The notes beneath the pieces were generated by a model. The model saw nothing but the letters and a program-made list of their open reading frames with translations. It had not been told where the DNA came from and ran no database searches. DNA of 38,365 nucleotides from Rhodospirillaceae bacterium (GTDB lineage: Bacteria; Pseudomonadota; Alphaproteobacteria; Rhodospirillales; Rhodospirillaceae), in assembly GCA_009694245.1 (NCBI GenBank), contig SHVO01000011.1, forward strand, positions 1 through 38,365, given 5' to 3'. The translations under genes were made by a program, and so were the position numbers. Positions 36,276-38,365 of this stretch are shown here, one piece after another (within the stretch, counting starts at the first letter, position 1; each line of letters starts with the position of its first letter).

Positions 36276-37992
36276 GTGGACGGCTCTTTCATCACCGGCG
36301 CGAACGCCACGTTTATCGCCGAGCTTTACGCCAACTATCTCAAGAATCCCGCCGCCGTGGACGCCAGCTGGGCGGCTTTCTTTCGTGACGACCTTACCGA
36401 CGACGAGCCCGCGCTGCTGAGCGACCTCCACGGCGCAAGCTGGGCGCCGTCCAGTGCCGCGGTCATCGGTGTCGCCGATCCCGATGCCGCACCGGAAAAG
36501 GGCAACGGCAAGTCGGCGCCAGGTAAATCAAGCGCCGGCGATGCGCCGGCAAGCGCCGATAAGGCCGCCCTTCGCAAGCAAGCCGAGGATTCGATCCATG
36601 CGTTGCAGTTGATCCGCGCCTACCGTGCGCGCGGCCACGGCCTCGCCCATCTCGATCCGCTGGACAACGCAAAGAAGGCCGATCATCCCGAGCTGGATTA
36701 CCGCAGCCATGGCTTTACCGAGGCCGACCTTGGCCGCGAGATTCACCTGGGCGGCATACTCGGCTTTGAGCGCGCGACGTTGCAGCAGATTCTTGACGTC
36801 TGCCGCCAGACCTATTGCGGCACTATCGGCGTCGAGTTCAATCATATCCAGCATCCCAAGCAACGCGACTGGCTGGTGCGGCGGTTCGAAAAAGACCGGA
36901 TGGAGCCCAATTTCTCCAGCTACGGCAAGAAAGCGATCCTGGAACGGCTAACCGAGGCTGAAGGCTTCGAGCGTTTCCTAGGCATCAAATATACCGGCAC
37001 CAAGCGGTTCGGGTTGGACGGTGGCGAAGCCGCCATTCCGGCCTTGGAACAGATCATCAAGCGCGGCGGCCAGCTCGGCCTGAAGCAGATCGTCATCGGC
37101 ATGGCGCACCGCGGACGTCTCAACGTGCTCGTGAACGTCATGAACAAGCCCTTCAGCGCGCTTTTCTCGGAATTTCAGGGCAACTCGTCGAATCCGGAAA
37201 GCGTCGAAGGCTCGGGCGACGTGAAATATCACCTTGGCACGTCGGCGGATCGTGAATTCGACGGCAACGTCGTGCATTTGTCGCTGACCGCCAATCCGTC
37301 GCACTTGGAAGTTGTCGACCCGGTCGTGCTCGGCAAAGTCCGCGCCAAGCAAGAGCAGCTGGGCGACGCCGGGCGCAATCAGGTCATGGGCCCACTCATC
37401 CACGGTGACGCGGCCTTCGCAGGTCAGGGCAGTATCGCCGAGTGCTTCGGCTTCTCGCAGATTGACGGCTACACCACCGGCGGCACACTTCACTTTGTCA
37501 TCAACAATCAGATCGGTTTCACCACGACGCCGCGTTACAGCCGCTCGGGCCTCTACTGCACCGACGTCGCCAAGATGGTTGAAGCACCGATTTTTCACGT
37601 CAACGCCGATGATCCCGAAGCCGTAGTCTACTGCGCGCGCCTGGCTATGGAATTCCGCCAGGAATTCGGCGGCGACGTCGTGCTCGACATGGTGTGCTAC
37701 CGCCGCTTTGGCCACAACGAAGGCGACGAGCCTAAGTTTACTCAGCCGCTGATGTACAAGACGATCGAAGGCCACCCCACGGTGCGCACGATCTATGCCA
37801 AAAAAGCTCGTCCAGGAAGGCCTCTACACCCAGCAAGAGGCCGATCTGATGTTGAGCAAGTTCATGCACATGATGGAGGCCGACTTTGAATCGGCCTCCA
37901 GTTTCAAGCCCAATAAAGCCGACTGGCTTGAAGGCGCTTGGGCAGGATTTGCGCAGATGGGCGACGAGGAAGAGTACCGCGACGACAAGACC
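36276..37992 (+). pseudogene. sucA: SucA (OdhA) 2-oxoglutarate dehydrogenase E1: frameshifted and truncated
   Basis: E1 decarboxylates 2-oxoglutarate with ThDP and passes the succinyl group to lipoyl-E2. A GTG at 36276 after AAGGA starts a normal N-terminus (GANATFIAELYANYLKNP). The segment IGMAHRGRLNVLVNVMNKP and the ThDP/Mg region HGDAAFAGQG ... NNQIGFTTTP are intact. At 37800-37805 an A6 run shifts the frame: the original frame ends at 37889 while E1 homology ([33 protein letters not shown]) resumes in +1. After [10 protein letters not shown], around residue 570, E1 sequence stops, whereas family members have ~950-1000 residues. The transketolase-like pyrimidine and C-terminal domains are gone, so this E1 should be inactive. 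Sequence continues in frame into E2. Confidence 0.85.

Positions 37993-38365
<373 letters not shown>

Noticed and set aside
36978-37775. 265-codon minus-strand frame within sucA
   Set aside because: Shadow of the E1 coding frame, which is well conserved here.

Overview
The window reads as a high-GC alphaproteobacterial chromosome segment, most likely Rhodospirillales or a neighbouring order. This is inferred from protein character and gene order: divergent argJ-mutT/secA, a dapF-mtaB-ftsY string, ffh-rpsP-rimM-trmD-rplS, sdhCDAB, and a zapE/mdh/sucCD/sucA/lpdA series. No rRNA, tRNA, CRISPR array, prophage or complete insertion sequence was recognised. Nearly all of it is core metabolism and housekeeping.

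Layout. 1-1473 (minus): two tandem YkgJ-type cysteine-cluster genes, the first cut by the window edge, separated by a near-perfect inverted repeat. 1599-4849: an RluA-type pseudouridine synthase converges on an argJ-mutT-cinA-like operon. 5165-10986: secA converges on dapF-mtaB-ftsY, whose genes overlap by 4 and 1 bases. 11036-12269: nhaA, preceded by a possible leader ORF. 12502-16237: the SRP/ribosome operon ffh-rpsP-rimM-trmD-rplS. 16384-19895: leuB, a cold-shock gene, infA, a DUF962 gene and asd. 20031-21711: a LysE exporter and a CitE-like CoA lyase. 21834-25220: complete sdhCDAB. 25400-26808 (minus): a small lipoprotein and a frameshifted TPR protein. 26935-29241: a DHH phosphoesterase and zapE. 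29258-31492 (minus): a degenerate LytM-like protein and a ChaN-like lipoprotein. 31709-38365: mdh-sucC-sucD, then a PagL-like gene and a broken sulfotransferase, then a damaged 2-oxoglutarate dehydrogenase locus running into lpdA.

The genes for succinate dehydrogenase, malate dehydrogenase and succinyl-CoA synthetase are intact, but the E1/E2 part of the 2-oxoglutarate dehydrogenase cluster is not. The E1 gene (sucA) carries a +1 frameshift at an A6 run. Near 37990 it is joined in frame to the last ~90 codons of the E2 gene (sucB), which removes the E1 C-terminal half and the E2 lipoyl and E1/E3-binding domains. lpdA follows with normal spacing. This is the strangest object in the window. It could be a real deletion, but an assembly collapse must be excluded first, because two other genes (TPR, sulfotransferase) also carry +1 shifts at or beside homopolymers.

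Other structure worth attention: two copies of a ~140-base palindromic repeat, each placed between convergent genes (asd/lysE and sdhB/TPR), and a REP-like inverted repeat with a GGGGTCGGAGTAAAA core. I found no convincing new defence or mobile system here.
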